Source of the DNA: Lutjanus erythropterus
Lineage: Eukaryota > Chordata > Actinopteri > Lutjaniformes > Lutjanidae
Assembly (NCBI GenBank): GCA_020091685.1
Contig: CM034602.1
Coordinates: forward strand, 5,946,122 to 6,010,121
Direction of reading: 5' to 3'
Length of the DNA: 64,000 nt
In this document: piece by piece, positions 21,401 to 28,802 of the stretch
How the letters are laid out: the number at the start of each line of letters is the position of its first letter
Position numbering within the stretch: position 1 is the stretch's first letter
Program-made: the position numbers and the translations under genes
Notes under the pieces: generated by a model
What the model was told of the DNA's origin: nothing
Seen by the model: only the letters and a program-made list of their open reading frames with translations
Database searches by the model: none

Positions 21401-24400
21401 GGTGGCCACACAGGTGTACTGAGCTCTGTCACTGAGCTCAGCCATGTTGATCTGCAAGTAGCGGCCATTGGACAGAATGCGCACACGGGAAGAGGCCTGC
21501 AAACAAATAAAAAATCATTTGTGCATATGTTTCAGGAGAAGTCATAGCGTTGTGTAATTGTTGGCTTGTTTGATTGCAGACCTGCAGTGGTTGGCCGTCT
21601 TTGAGCCAGGTCAGAGTTGGAGTTGGAACAGCATCAGACTTGCACTCCAGAGTCACCTGTTTGTTCTGCAGTACGTACACATCCTGAGGTGTAGTCTCTC
21701 CTGTAGTGGGGACTGTTACAGGAAAGAAATCCACAATCAATTTGAGAAAAATAGGACCAAAAAAAGGTGTCGCATTTCTATTTGTGTGTAGAAGATATAG
21801 CTGTACCATTGATAATCAGGTTAAACTGTTGTGTGGTGATGCCATGGATGTTGGTGGCCACACAGGTATACTGAGCTCTGTCACTGAGCTCAACCATGTT
21901 GATCTGCAAGTAGCGGCCATTGGACAGAATGCGCACACGGGAAGAGGCCTACAAAAAGATAAATAAAAGTGATTTTTGAATGCATTTAGAACTAATCTAA
22001 CTAATCTTGGCATTGTGTGAATATTTTGGTTGTTTTGTTTGATTTCTGACCTGCAGTGGTTGGCCGTCTTTGAGCCAGGTCAGAGTTGGAGCTGGAACAG
22101 CATCAGACTTGCACTCCAGAGTCACCTGTTTGTTCTGCAACACGGACACGTCCTGAGGTGTAGTTTCTACTGTAGTGGGGACTGTTACAGAAAAGAAATC
22201 AACAATTTGTGAAAAATGGGAGCAAAAACAGTGTTGTGTTTCTATTGTCATTGAATTTAGACAGAAGATATAACTGTACCATTGACTATCAGGTTAAACT
22301 GTTGGGTGGTCATGCCATGGATGTTGGTGGCCACACAGGTATACTGAGCTTTGTCACTGAGCTCAGCCATGTTGATCTGCAAGTAGCGGCCACCGGACAG
22401 AATACGTACACGGGAAGAGGCCTATAAAAAGATAGAGTAAGTGTGAATGCAATGTAGGAGAAATCATGGCATTGTGTGAATATTTGTTCGATTTCTGACC
22501 TGCAGTGGTTGGCCATCTTTGAGCCAGGTCAGAGTTGGAGCTGGAACAGCATCAGACTTGCACTCCAGAGTCACCTGTTTGTTCTGTTGCACGGACACGT
22601 CCTGACGTGTAGTCTCCCCTGCTACAGGGACTGTTACAGGAAAACCAGAAAGAGACAGACACCAACAGGAATGTTACAGCCCAATCTCATCTCTTAAAAG
22701 TTGAGAGAATCAACTCATGAAAATGGGAGCAAAAACAAGGGCACTGCATTTATATTTCTGTTGTCTACTTTGGCAAATTTCTGACCAAGTATTATGATAA
22801 ATATTAAACCCAACATTGGTAATGACAGTGACTGAAGAGACCAGATTCCATGCATCTGTCTTACCTGTGGGGGCAAAGCGATCAGTTGTGACTGTTGTCT
22901 TGTTAATAACATCCTCTGTCACTGTCGTCACATTCACAGCAATTTCAATGTGAGTTTCAGCTTAAAAAAAGAAAATAACAGATTGGTTAAGCACTGCTCA
23001 TTTTTTGTCAGTAATGTCAACTGTTAGCCATGACCTTTATCGCCAATAGTTTTATCAAACTTTAAAAACTATTTATCCATTACATTGCATTGGACATTGT
23101 TCAGTTGCAACCGCTGACTGAATATGTGGATTTTCTTTTTTAAATCAACCCTTTCAAATTAACTGAGTCATTCTACAATCTTTCCAAGTACCCCCTGACA
23201 ACTGCAGAGGTATGTCTTGGTGTACAAACACCCCTGGCTGGGAATCACAGCAGTACTATATCAAGTTGTTATGGCAAATGGCAAATGTTTATGTTGTGCA
23301 TGTGTAATATCTTCTTAGACCAGGGGTTTCCAAACTTTTTTCAGCTCCAGACCCAAAAGAAAAATCTGGCATCCCCACCTAACTCTTTCCTACCTTTAAA
23401 GCAGTAGGCGTCGTAGCGTGAGTGCTCATCAGGAAATCCTGTCTGGTTGGGGTATGCGTAGATGATGTGGACCCCAACCTGACCTCCTCCACAGTGGGCC
23501 CTGGGGGTTGTGATGGGGTAGCGGACGCTGCGGTCCATCAGCCAGCCTGGACGACACTTGTCGAGCCCTTGCTTCCAGGCAGAATACAGCTGTCCAGTGG
23601 TGGCTAGGGTGGTGTTGAGTTTCTGACAGTGCTGCACAGCCTCCTCATAAGAGAAGCTGTCGTAGTCACTGGTGAAGAAGACCTCACCTAGGAGACAGAT
23701 AGACAGATACAGATAGATAGATTTATGACTGTAATGATGTAAATTTTAGTATATCAGTTTCAGGGAGTTATTGAGATCCTCACCTTGCAGACGTTCCACA
23801 TAACAAAATACATCATAACGTTCGCTGGTTGGTCTCAGGCCGTAGGATCTGACTCCTGGGAGGTGTAGCATATTACCAGCACAGTTATCTCTGGGTGACA
23901 CGATGGGATACCTGTGCAAAACAGAGGATGATAGCACAAAATATTAAGGTTTAGCTTCAGCATAATATCCCTCTGGAAATCTACTGTGTAATTGTTTGAT
24001 CTCATTGTAAGGATTGCAAGACTACCTTATGAATAGAACTCCAACTGCCCACACATTATGGGAAACATTAATATATTGGTCTATCGCTATTCTGCATAGG
24101 CCTCCAGCTCACCTGACAGTCTGGTCACGGAGCCAGCCAGCGTCACATTGGTGCAAGCCCTTCTCGAAGGCTGCCTGCAGCTGCTGTGGGCTGGCAATGA
24201 CAGCCCCAGCATCTTGGCAGGCCTGCTGAGCCTCCCGGAAGGTCAGAGTGTACCGGCCAGTGATGGGTCGGTAGTGGAACACCACACCTGGGAAAAGAGA
24301 AGGAGGAAGGATGTAAGGTAAAAAGTTTCATTTTATGCTTTTTTCTATTTTTCTTCAAGCTTAGGCTACTTTCCTCAGTCACTTTTATTTCCTCATGCAT

Positions 24401-27400
24401 GTCTTCAAAGACCCAGATTGTGATCTTTTACTCTGGGATGAGACTCCTGGCCAATTAATGAGCCTCAGACATGCATGAGAAGATTTTGTGGAGGTTGTGT
24501 GTTTCTCTATATTTCAGTAAAAACAGTGCTTGGATTGATGCTGGAATACTTTAATTTTGATGAGTTTTGATACTGTTAGGATTAGACTTGCACCGATTTC
24601 AACTTTCTTAGCCGATTCCGATTTCCGATTTTTGAGGGGTCTGACCTACCGATTCCGATTTTGGCCGGTTCCGATTTTCAGTCTTTCTAAGAACTGTAAC
24701 TGACAGCATTCACAAACATTTTTGCAACTTTTCTTGTAAATATGTTCATAATAAGACACTGACTATTAAATATTCATTTAATACTTTCTCCAAAATCATC
24801 CAGATTACAACCAGGCCTTATTATAATTTTATATTAAGATTATGAATTGGGTGAACGTGATCTCGCGAGATCATCTCGCGGGATTTTGTGGGACGCGATT
24901 TCACGTGATCTTTTGTGGAAGCGGATGTAAACAAACCGGAGACTAACGCGGTGCATCAGTTTGAAGTAAAACTTTGCCGTGAGAAAAACAAACACAGAAG
25001 TTAACGGAGTCTGGATGAGAAAATGTTTGAGGAGACGCATCAACACAGGTTGTTTATTCTTCAGCCAGAACAGGAGGTGAGATTTGAACTGTCCCTCTGT
25101 GAACAGCAGTCTGCTGCTAGCTTGCTAGCATTAGCCTGAAGTGCGAGAGAGTTTACGGCTGTTTTGCGACATTGTCAGCTGCTCTGTCTCGTTGTAGACT
25201 GTCTGTCTTCTCTTTATCTTGGTCTTGGAATCTGTCTCTGACACCATCTTCAAGCAGACGTGTCAGAGTGTGTAGCTGTCATCAGCGCTGTGTTGACGTC
25301 ACGGTCAGTTTGTATGCTGCGCGCATGACGTGACCATCGTGCGGAACATGTGTGTGACAATGACGGGCACAGAACCGGATTTGTGACGCTGACCGGCCGG
25401 TCACCGGTCAAGGCCAGTCACGTGAAAACCGGCCCGATTCCGAGCATTGCCGATTAATCGGTGCAAGTCTAGTTAGGATGTTGCCTGCTGTGGAACCTGA
25501 ACAGCGAACGGAAATATGATTCTTATTTTTATTTTTAAATAGGCGGTGTACTGAGAGAATTTATATTTGATCAACACTACCTAGTTTGACAGTTCGATCT
25601 GAGTTTTGTGAGCCCTGTATATTGCGCTCAACGTATTGTCTGAGAATGACTTGACAAGCAAAGCTGTCATCTATTTTTGCTCTAAATGGGACCATAATTT
25701 ACAGAACAAACATCATACTGTATTGAAGATTTTAAACTAGTGATTAGGATCATTGACCACTTCAGAAATTGATAACTGAGGTCATAAATCATGTAAGAAG
25801 TAGGGCAATTTTCCCTTATGACCCCATGCAATTGGACTATGTTTTGAAACCAGTCGGCCCCTGCTGGAAGGTCTTAGAAAGGATGCAGGTTTTAGGCACT
25901 TCCACATGGGCTTCACTTTTAAGACCTCAAACCTCCATCCACTATTTATTATTGTGCTGGTCTACAATGTATTCTTACAGTTTAAAGAAACATTTGAAGG
26001 GTTTTGTTATTGATCAAGTACACAACCAACTTACCAGTGGGAGCCATTGCAGCATAGATGTCTGTCAGTCCAGGCTCACGTACCACAGGAGTCTCTTTAG
26101 AGTATGTGTCTGTCACACTGGGTGGGACGGGCAGTGGGACGAGGGTGTCGACCTCTCCACCCACAATCTCCTCCCGGCCAGGGCGGGGGGTGAGGCCTGG
26201 GTACACTCCAGGGGCAGGTGTCATGCGGATGATGTCTGGGAAAGGGGTGGTCCTCATGGGTACAGCATCTTGATCCTCACCAGCTGAGGAGGCGAGATTG
26301 CACAGTTGTGACCTTAAAGCCTTATTGTCTAACACCAAATTAAGGTTGATGGCATCAATCAGCAATGATCCTAGAAATTCATAAAATCCTAAAGAAGAAA
26401 TGCACCCTAAAAAAGCCTTCATTATAGTTTTACCTTGGAAGCAGATGGCATCATAGCGAGAGTCTGGGTAGGGGTATCCTGTCTGGTTGGGGAACAGGTA
26501 GATGGTTCGGACACCCAGGAGCCCTCCTCCACACTGAGGCCTGGCGATGTTGATGGGATAACGTACACTCCTGTCCCCCAGCCAGCCAGCGTTACACACA
26601 TCCATGCCAGCCTGCCAGGCCAGGTAAAGCTCTCCGGTGGTGGCGAGCCGGGCCCCAAGTTTGGCACACTGATCTCCTGCTTCATAGAAGGTGAACTTCT
26701 CTACGGACATGGAGTAGAAGACTCTGCCTGGGAGGAGAGAGGACAGCACAGCACAATACATTGACATGACAGTCCACAGTTAGTCAGGAAGCTTCTGTTG
26801 CTGCTTGTGTTTTATTAGTGTACCTGTCAACTTCTCGGCAAAGCAGTACACATCGTAGGTCTCGTTGACATCTCTTACACCATAGGTTCTCACGCCGGGG
26901 AAGGTCTCCTTGTCTCCATAGCAACGTTCACGTGGCTCCTGGATTGGGTACCTTGAGAAGTCGAGAAAGGTGTCTCTCAGCAGATGGACTTGAAAAGTCA
27001 GTAACAACATTAATTCTGTTACTGTGTCACTTGCAATGTTAAAAACATTTGTTTTATATTGACGCTGTCAGAGTGGATTGATGGATTGATGGATGGACAC
27101 TACCTAACAGTCTGATCAGAGAGCCATCCAGCATCACACTGGTGGTATCCATCATCGTAAGCAGCCTGGAGCTGGGCTGGAGTGGCGATGGTGGCGCTGT
27201 TCTGGATGCAGGCTGCCTTTGCCTTCTCAAATGTCAGGGTGTAGCGGGTGGAGATGGCTCGGTAGTGGAACACAATACCTGTGAGATACAGGAAGTGAGC
27301 AGGAAGACAGAAAAACAGTTATTAAATATCTTTTAAAAAAAATGGCTGGCTTTAACTCTTCATGTTGGGTTCTTTGTAAAAGTTACTACCAGGAACCACA

Positions 27401-28802
27401 AAGGGTTCTCCTGTGGAGTCAAGCCAAACAACCCTTTATGGTTCTAGTTAGCACCTTTATTTCTAAGAGTGTTAATATGCAGGGGCAAAGCTGCTGTTAG
27501 TTGTTTCAACAAGCACTGATGAATGTTTGACTATCACGTAGCGAGTAGATGAATTTTGATTGGTGTCGTGAATGTTGTGTGGTGTACCTTGAACCTGGAC
27601 CTCCACAGAGTCGTAGTTGTCCTCAATGCCCTGCATGACCTCACAGCGGTAGGTGCCAGAATCTTTGGACCTCAGCTCCGTTATCTCCATGGTGGCGTCA
27701 GTAGGCACCAGCGGGTAGTTGATCATCGTCACTCTGTCCAAATACTCTGTCTCCACGTTAACTTTTCCCTCTGACGCCACCAGGATGGTGGTGACCTTCT
27801 CCTTGGTAACATAGGTCCATTTGATGCGGTGGGAGAGCGGGGCGATGGTCGGGGCTCCGGGGTCATTTACTGTGTTGTCCTGGAAGTAGCACGGTATCAC
27901 CACCTTGCCACCCAGCAGAGGATGGAGAGGCATTTCCATTGGGATGCTGACACGCAATGTTCCATCCAAGTCTAGGGTAAAGATAGGTCATGATTAATTT
28001 TCTTTTACAGAAAGTCAGAATTATTATAGGACACTTCTGGACAAGAGGAGCCAAGGACAGATCCATTTCATTCACCTAGATCCTTTTCTGTGTGTCATCC
28101 CCTCTCTTTCCCCCCTTTTTTGTCTGTATTTGCCTGTACTATCAAATAAAGGCAAAAAAAATACAGTCTCAGGAGCTGATCAGGCACCGATACATCGATA
28201 CAGACACCAACACTTCAAAAACACCTTGGCAAAGTGCTCAGTGTTGGACAAATCAGCTGGTGTGCCTATGGAGAGCGGGGATCAAATTTGACTAATGGTG
28301 AAAAAATGGATTCAGGAAGGAAGTGGTAAAGTAGTCACGCCCTCCTCTTGCTTGATTTGATTGGTTGTCTGAGTGTGACGATGACAAGCCATGCAACTCC
28401 ACGCCTTGTACTGACAAGTTAAGAGTATTTTAACTTTTATGTGCATCTGAAAACTGAAAACCTTTAAACTACTTAAAATCCTTCTTTGCACTACTTGGTT
28501 CTCTGCTTGTCAGTTTTTTGGGAGGTTACTATGTTTCTAGGAAAATGTCTCGAAATATAATGGGTCAAAAGAGTCAAAAAACAAACTCTCAGATGAGACC
28601 AAAAAAGCGAAAAGAAAGAACATAGATGCACTACCACATACACATTAATTGGAGCACAGAACGGAAAGGGGTGGGTTTTAGAGAAGGTCAGTTGCTCCTG
28701 TAGTTTTTCAACAGTCAGCGCACGCTTACCTTCATGGTCTTCAAATGATATTGTTGCCGAGATGAGGGGCAAGGACACACACAGCAGAAGCAGGGGGGTC
28801 AT
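13496..28802 (-). CDS. acan: Aggrecan core protein with an in-frame array of six I-set Ig domains (whole gene span, 30 coding exons)
   Basis: Exons in transcript order: 28802-28730, 27971-27588, 27278-27104, 26951-26824, 26727-26434, 26283-26035, 24287-24113, 23911-23784, 23687-23394, 22960-22865, six Ig pairs between 22630 and 18859, 17812-17705, 17571-16534, 15888-15775, 15630-15472, 14473-14391, 14306-14162, 13894-13712, 13629-13496. The sum is 5598 nt with every splice phase matching. Domains: signal 1-17, G1 (Ig plus two Links) 25-351, interglobular 352-434, G2 (two Links) 435-633, linker 634-665, Ig array 666-1211, second linker 1212-1247, Ser-Gly region 1248-1593, EGF 1594-1631, C-type lectin 1632-1760, sushi 1761-1821, tail 1822-1865. 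Having both G1 and G2 distinguishes aggrecan from versican, neurocan and brevican. It is a secreted cartilage-matrix proteoglycan that binds hyaluronan. The last exon is the weakest part of the model. Confidence 0.88.
13712..13894 (-). CDS. acan: acan coding exon 29: sushi (CCP) domain
   Basis: 183 nt, phase 1 to phase 1. '[10 protein letters not shown]', 'VRYQCDAGY', 'IRCRPDGQW' and 'VECTEG' give the four cysteines and Trp of a complement control protein module. It closes the G3 domain. Confidence 0.93.
14162..14306 (-). CDS. acan: acan coding exon 28: C-type lectin domain, part 3
   Basis: 145 nt, phase 0 to phase 1. It carries '[11 protein letters not shown]' (QPD calcium/ligand motif) and '[17 protein letters not shown]' (WND motif). 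The lectin domain therefore looks competent to bind calcium and its protein ligands such as tenascins. Confidence 0.93.
14391..14473 (-). CDS. acan: acan coding exon 27: C-type lectin domain, part 2
   Basis: 83 nt, phase 1 to phase 0. '[20 protein letters not shown]' contains the W-I-G-L motif. The donor is GTGAGT. Confidence 0.93.
14566..14770. repeat. Diverged tRNA-derived SINE in acan intron
   Basis: 'gcgcagtgctaaccacccta' followed by 'acagcaataaggtcctcag' resembles the tRNA-like head of a common fish SINE, then a diverged body to about 14770. Confidence 0.45.
15394..15462. repeat. (CA)n microsatellite in acan intron
   Basis: About 34 CA units with one interruption, close to the donor of the lectin exon 1. 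Confidence 0.95.
15472..15630 (-). CDS. acan: acan coding exon 26: C-type lectin domain, part 1
   Basis: 159 nt, phase 1 to phase 1. '[18 protein letters not shown]' and '[15 protein letters not shown]' are standard for the N-terminal half of lectican C-type lectin domains. A CA microsatellite follows eight bases after the donor (15394-15462). Confidence 0.93.
15775..15888 (-). CDS. acan: acan coding exon 25: EGF-like domain (start of G3)
   Basis: 114 nt, phase 1 to phase 1. '[13 protein letters not shown]' and '[12 protein letters not shown]' give the six cysteines of an EGF module. It lacks an obvious calcium-binding D-x-N/D-E start. Mammalian aggrecan has two alternatively spliced EGF exons; only one was found here. 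Confidence 0.9.
16534..17571 (-). CDS. acan: acan coding exon 24: Ser-Gly-rich glycosaminoglycan-attachment region
   Basis: 1038 nt, phase 1 to phase 1, 346 residues in one exon, as the chondroitin-sulfate region is in other aggrecans. About 33 Ser-Gly dipeptides are present, many in acidic settings ('SGEFSGESS', '[10 protein letters not shown]', 'SGSGD'), which suits xylosylation. Two related segments, '[16 protein letters not shown]' and '[16 protein letters not shown]', show internal duplication. It is much shorter than the human region (well over 1000 residues). No regular mammalian-style 19- or 20-residue repeats are evident. The frame stays open past the donor to 16466 but the splice site at 16533 fits the EGF exon. 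Confidence 0.9.
17705..17812 (-). CDS. acan: acan coding exon 23: linker exon, copy 2
   Basis: 108 nt, phase 1 to phase 1, about 36 residues: '[20 protein letters not shown]' then '[13 protein letters not shown]'. It has three N-glycosylation sequons (NET, NIT, NRT). It is paralogous to the exon at 22865-22960. Acceptor 'gtttttag', donor GTAAGA. Confidence 0.82.
17883..18840. mobile_element. Split DNA-transposon remnant in an acan intron
   Basis: The left part (17883-18035, 'caacaaaaatataaatgcac' ... 'aaaaatgtgcagtttta') and the right part (about 18709-18840, 'taaaactgcacattagcc' ... 'aggcacacctgggcaataat') look like the two sides of one common fish DNA transposon. The sequence between them includes a LINE fragment. 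No transposase frame survives. The family assignment is from memory of the end sequences. Confidence 0.5.
18155..18520 (+). pseudogene. Non-LTR retrotransposon reverse-transcriptase fragment, degraded
   Basis: Forward translation around 18163 gives 'CGVPQGSI', and around 18260 gives '[19 protein letters not shown]' in a different frame. G-V-P-Q-G-S and Y-A-D-D are conserved reverse-transcriptase motifs of LINE elements. The frame is broken between them, so it is a dead fragment. It lies antisense to acan within the intron after Ig domain 6. Confidence 0.8.
18859..19222 (-). CDS. acan: acan Ig array, domain 6 (exons 19222-19092 and 19000-18859)
   Basis: Same geometry; residues 1121-1211. It is the most diverged first half ('[18 protein letters not shown]') and has '[20 protein letters not shown]' in the second half. 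All sites for splicing into 17812-17705 are intact (donor GTACAA, phase 1). Confidence 0.87.
19379..20232. mobile_element. Non-autonomous DNA transposon (MITE) with long terminal inverted repeats
   Basis: The two ends are imperfect inverted repeats of about 130 bp. Left: 'gacaagatatttaattttc' and 'cactcattctgaatttgatg'. Right, read in reverse: 'gatgagatatttaatg' and 'cactcattttgaatttgatg'. The element is about 850 bp and non-coding. It explains the large intron between Ig domains 5 and 6. No clear target duplication was recognised, so the superfamily is left open. Confidence 0.75.
20318..20679 (-). CDS. acan: acan Ig array, domain 5 (exons 20679-20549 and 20459-20318)
   Basis: Same geometry; residues 1030-1120. 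It starts '(V)[18 protein letters not shown]' and has '[15 protein letters not shown]', sharing the Asp variant with domain 6. The intron after it is about 0.95 kb longer than the others because a transposon has inserted. Confidence 0.88.
20838..21195 (-). CDS. acan: acan Ig array, domain 4 (exons 21195-21065 and 20979-20838)
   Basis: Same geometry; residues 939-1029. '[18 protein letters not shown]' and '[18 protein letters not shown]'. It ends 'HFYLVVD' where others end in 'VN'. The introns also resemble those of its neighbours. Confidence 0.88.
21355..21712 (-). CDS. acan: acan Ig array, domain 3 (exons 21712-21582 and 21496-21355)
   Basis: Same geometry; residues 848-938. '[18 protein letters not shown]' in the first half, '[20 protein letters not shown]' in the second. 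No frameshift or stop. Confidence 0.88.
21807..22181 (-). CDS. acan: acan Ig array, domain 2 (exons 22181-22051 and 21948-21807)
   Basis: Same 131 + 142 nt, phase 1-0-1 geometry; residues 757-847. It has '[18 protein letters not shown]' and '[17 protein letters not shown]'. It is preceded by a 98-bp intron after domain 1. Acceptors and donors are intact (GTCAGA, GTACAG). Confidence 0.88.
22280..22630 (-). CDS. acan: acan Ig array, domain 1 (exons 22630-22500 and 22421-22280)
   Basis: Two exons of 131 nt (phase 1 to 0) and 142 nt (phase 0 to 1) encode one I-set Ig of 91 residues (666-756). The first half gives '[20 protein letters not shown]' (B-strand Cys, core Trp). The second gives '[16 protein letters not shown]' (L-x-D-x-A-x-Y-x-C). 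It resembles hemicentin-type I-set repeats, not the V-set Ig of G1. This copy differs from the others by '[10 protein letters not shown]' and 'LSGGRYLQ'. Confidence 0.88.
22865..22960 (-). CDS. acan: acan coding exon 10: linker exon, copy 1
   Basis: 96 nt, phase 1 to phase 1, about 32 residues rich in Thr, Val and Asn. '[17 protein letters not shown]' contains two N-glycosylation sequons. It closely resembles the exon at 17705-17812 (shared 'ETH', 'VIN[KR]TT[VI]TT' and 'P-x-G' end), so the Ig array is bracketed by a duplicated linker. The acceptor is 'ttctttttttaag' and the donor GTAAGA. Confidence 0.82.
23394..23687 (-). CDS. acan: acan coding exon 9: G2 Link module 2
   Basis: 294 nt, phase 1 to phase 1. 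'[17 protein letters not shown]', '[15 protein letters not shown]', 'AHCGGG' and 'AYCFKG' give a full Link module. The core reads C-R-P-G-W rather than the C-[DN]-A-G-W of the other Links, as is known for G2, which binds hyaluronan poorly or not at all in mammals. Confidence 0.93.
23784..23911 (-). CDS. acan: acan coding exon 8: G2 Link module 1, second part
   Basis: 128 nt, phase 2 to phase 1. '(R)[13 protein letters not shown]', 'GVRSYG' and '[10 protein letters not shown]' complete the Link module. Confidence 0.93.
24113..24287 (-). CDS. acan: acan coding exon 7: G2 Link module 1, first part
   Basis: 175 nt, phase 1 to phase 2, the same size and split as the matching G1 exon. It begins '[20 protein letters not shown]' and ends '[11 protein letters not shown]'. 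The identical exon geometry supports G2 arising by duplication of the G1 Links without the Ig. Confidence 0.93.
24583..25471. mobile_element. hAT-type non-autonomous DNA transposon in an acan intron
   Basis: The termini are inverted: 'tagacttgcaccgat' at 24583-24597 and 'atcggtgcaagtcta' at 25457-25471. Both ends are flanked by the identical 8-bp duplication 'gttaggat' (24575-24582 and 25472-25479). An 8-bp target-site duplication is diagnostic of the hAT superfamily. The element is 889 bp, has no transposase frame and is CpG-rich inside. It lies between the interglobular exon and the first G2 exon. Confidence 0.9.
26035..26283 (-). CDS. acan: acan coding exon 6: interglobular domain between G1 and G2
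   Basis: 249 nt, phase 1 to phase 1, about 83 residues, rich in Pro and Thr ('[15 protein letters not shown]', '[11 protein letters not shown]'). In mammals this region is longer and carries the aggrecanase site TEGE|ARGS. I see no such motif here; the nearest Glu-rich segment is '[13 protein letters not shown]'. The acceptor 'gcctcctcag' and donor GTAAGT are good. Confidence 0.85.
26434..26727 (-). CDS. acan: acan coding exon 5: G1 Link module 2
   Basis: 294 nt, phase 1 to phase 1. A complete Link module in one exon: '[17 protein letters not shown]', then '[15 protein letters not shown]', 'PQCGGG' and 'AICFQG'. The 'LFPNQTGYP' segment is the usual signature of the second Link of aggrecan G1. 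Confidence 0.94.
26824..26951 (-). CDS. acan: acan coding exon 4: G1 Link module 1, second part
   Basis: 128 nt, phase 2 to phase 1. It continues '(R)[15 protein letters not shown]' and ends '[10 protein letters not shown]', completing the four Link cysteines. 'GVRTYG' is the conserved Link core. Confidence 0.93.
27104..27278 (-). CDS. acan: acan coding exon 3: G1 Link module 1, first part
   Basis: 175 nt, phase 1 to phase 2. It begins '[20 protein letters not shown]' and ends '[11 protein letters not shown]' plus a split Arg codon. The first two Link cysteines are present ('KAACIQ', 'HQCDAGW'). The same 175 + 128 nt split recurs in the first Link of G2. Confidence 0.93.
27588..27971 (-). 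CDS. acan: acan coding exon 2: G1 V-set Ig domain
   Basis: The acceptor is 'ctttaccctag' and the donor GTACAC, phase 1 to phase 1, 384 nt. Residues 25-152. Ig hallmarks are 'VVIPCYFQD' (B-strand Cys), 'RIKWTYV' (core Trp) and '[16 protein letters not shown]' (C'-strand Cys). It is clearly the V-set type shared with link proteins and different from the I-set domains of the later array. Confidence 0.93.
28078..28160 (+). repeat. SINE 3' tail fragment in acan intron
   Basis: 'gtgtgtcatcccctctcttt' leads to 'tgtactatcaaataaaggca' and a short A-rich end. This is the typical tail of a widespread fish tRNA-derived SINE. Confidence 0.6.
28730..28802 (-). CDS. acan: acan coding exon 1: signal peptide
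   Basis: The acceptor 'atatttttcag' ends at 28809, so the exon starts at 28808 with six untranslated bases ('gcaacg') before the ATG at 28802-28800. It encodes '[19 protein letters not shown]', a clear signal peptide, then 'FEDHE'. The donor is GTAAGC and the exit is phase 1. The ATG at 28823 in an upstream frame lies in the intron and is not used. Confidence 0.88.

Noticed and set aside
18859-22630. The Ig exons as a separate nested hemicentin-like gene
   Set aside because: No start codon exon, signal peptide, promoter-like sequence or stop accompanies them. They lie on the acan strand, match its phase on both sides and are bracketed by related linker exons.
13496-28802. Identification as versican, neurocan or brevican
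   Set aside because: Those lecticans lack G2. Here there are four Link modules in two pairs, which fits aggrecan only, and the neighbour is a link protein like HAPLN3.
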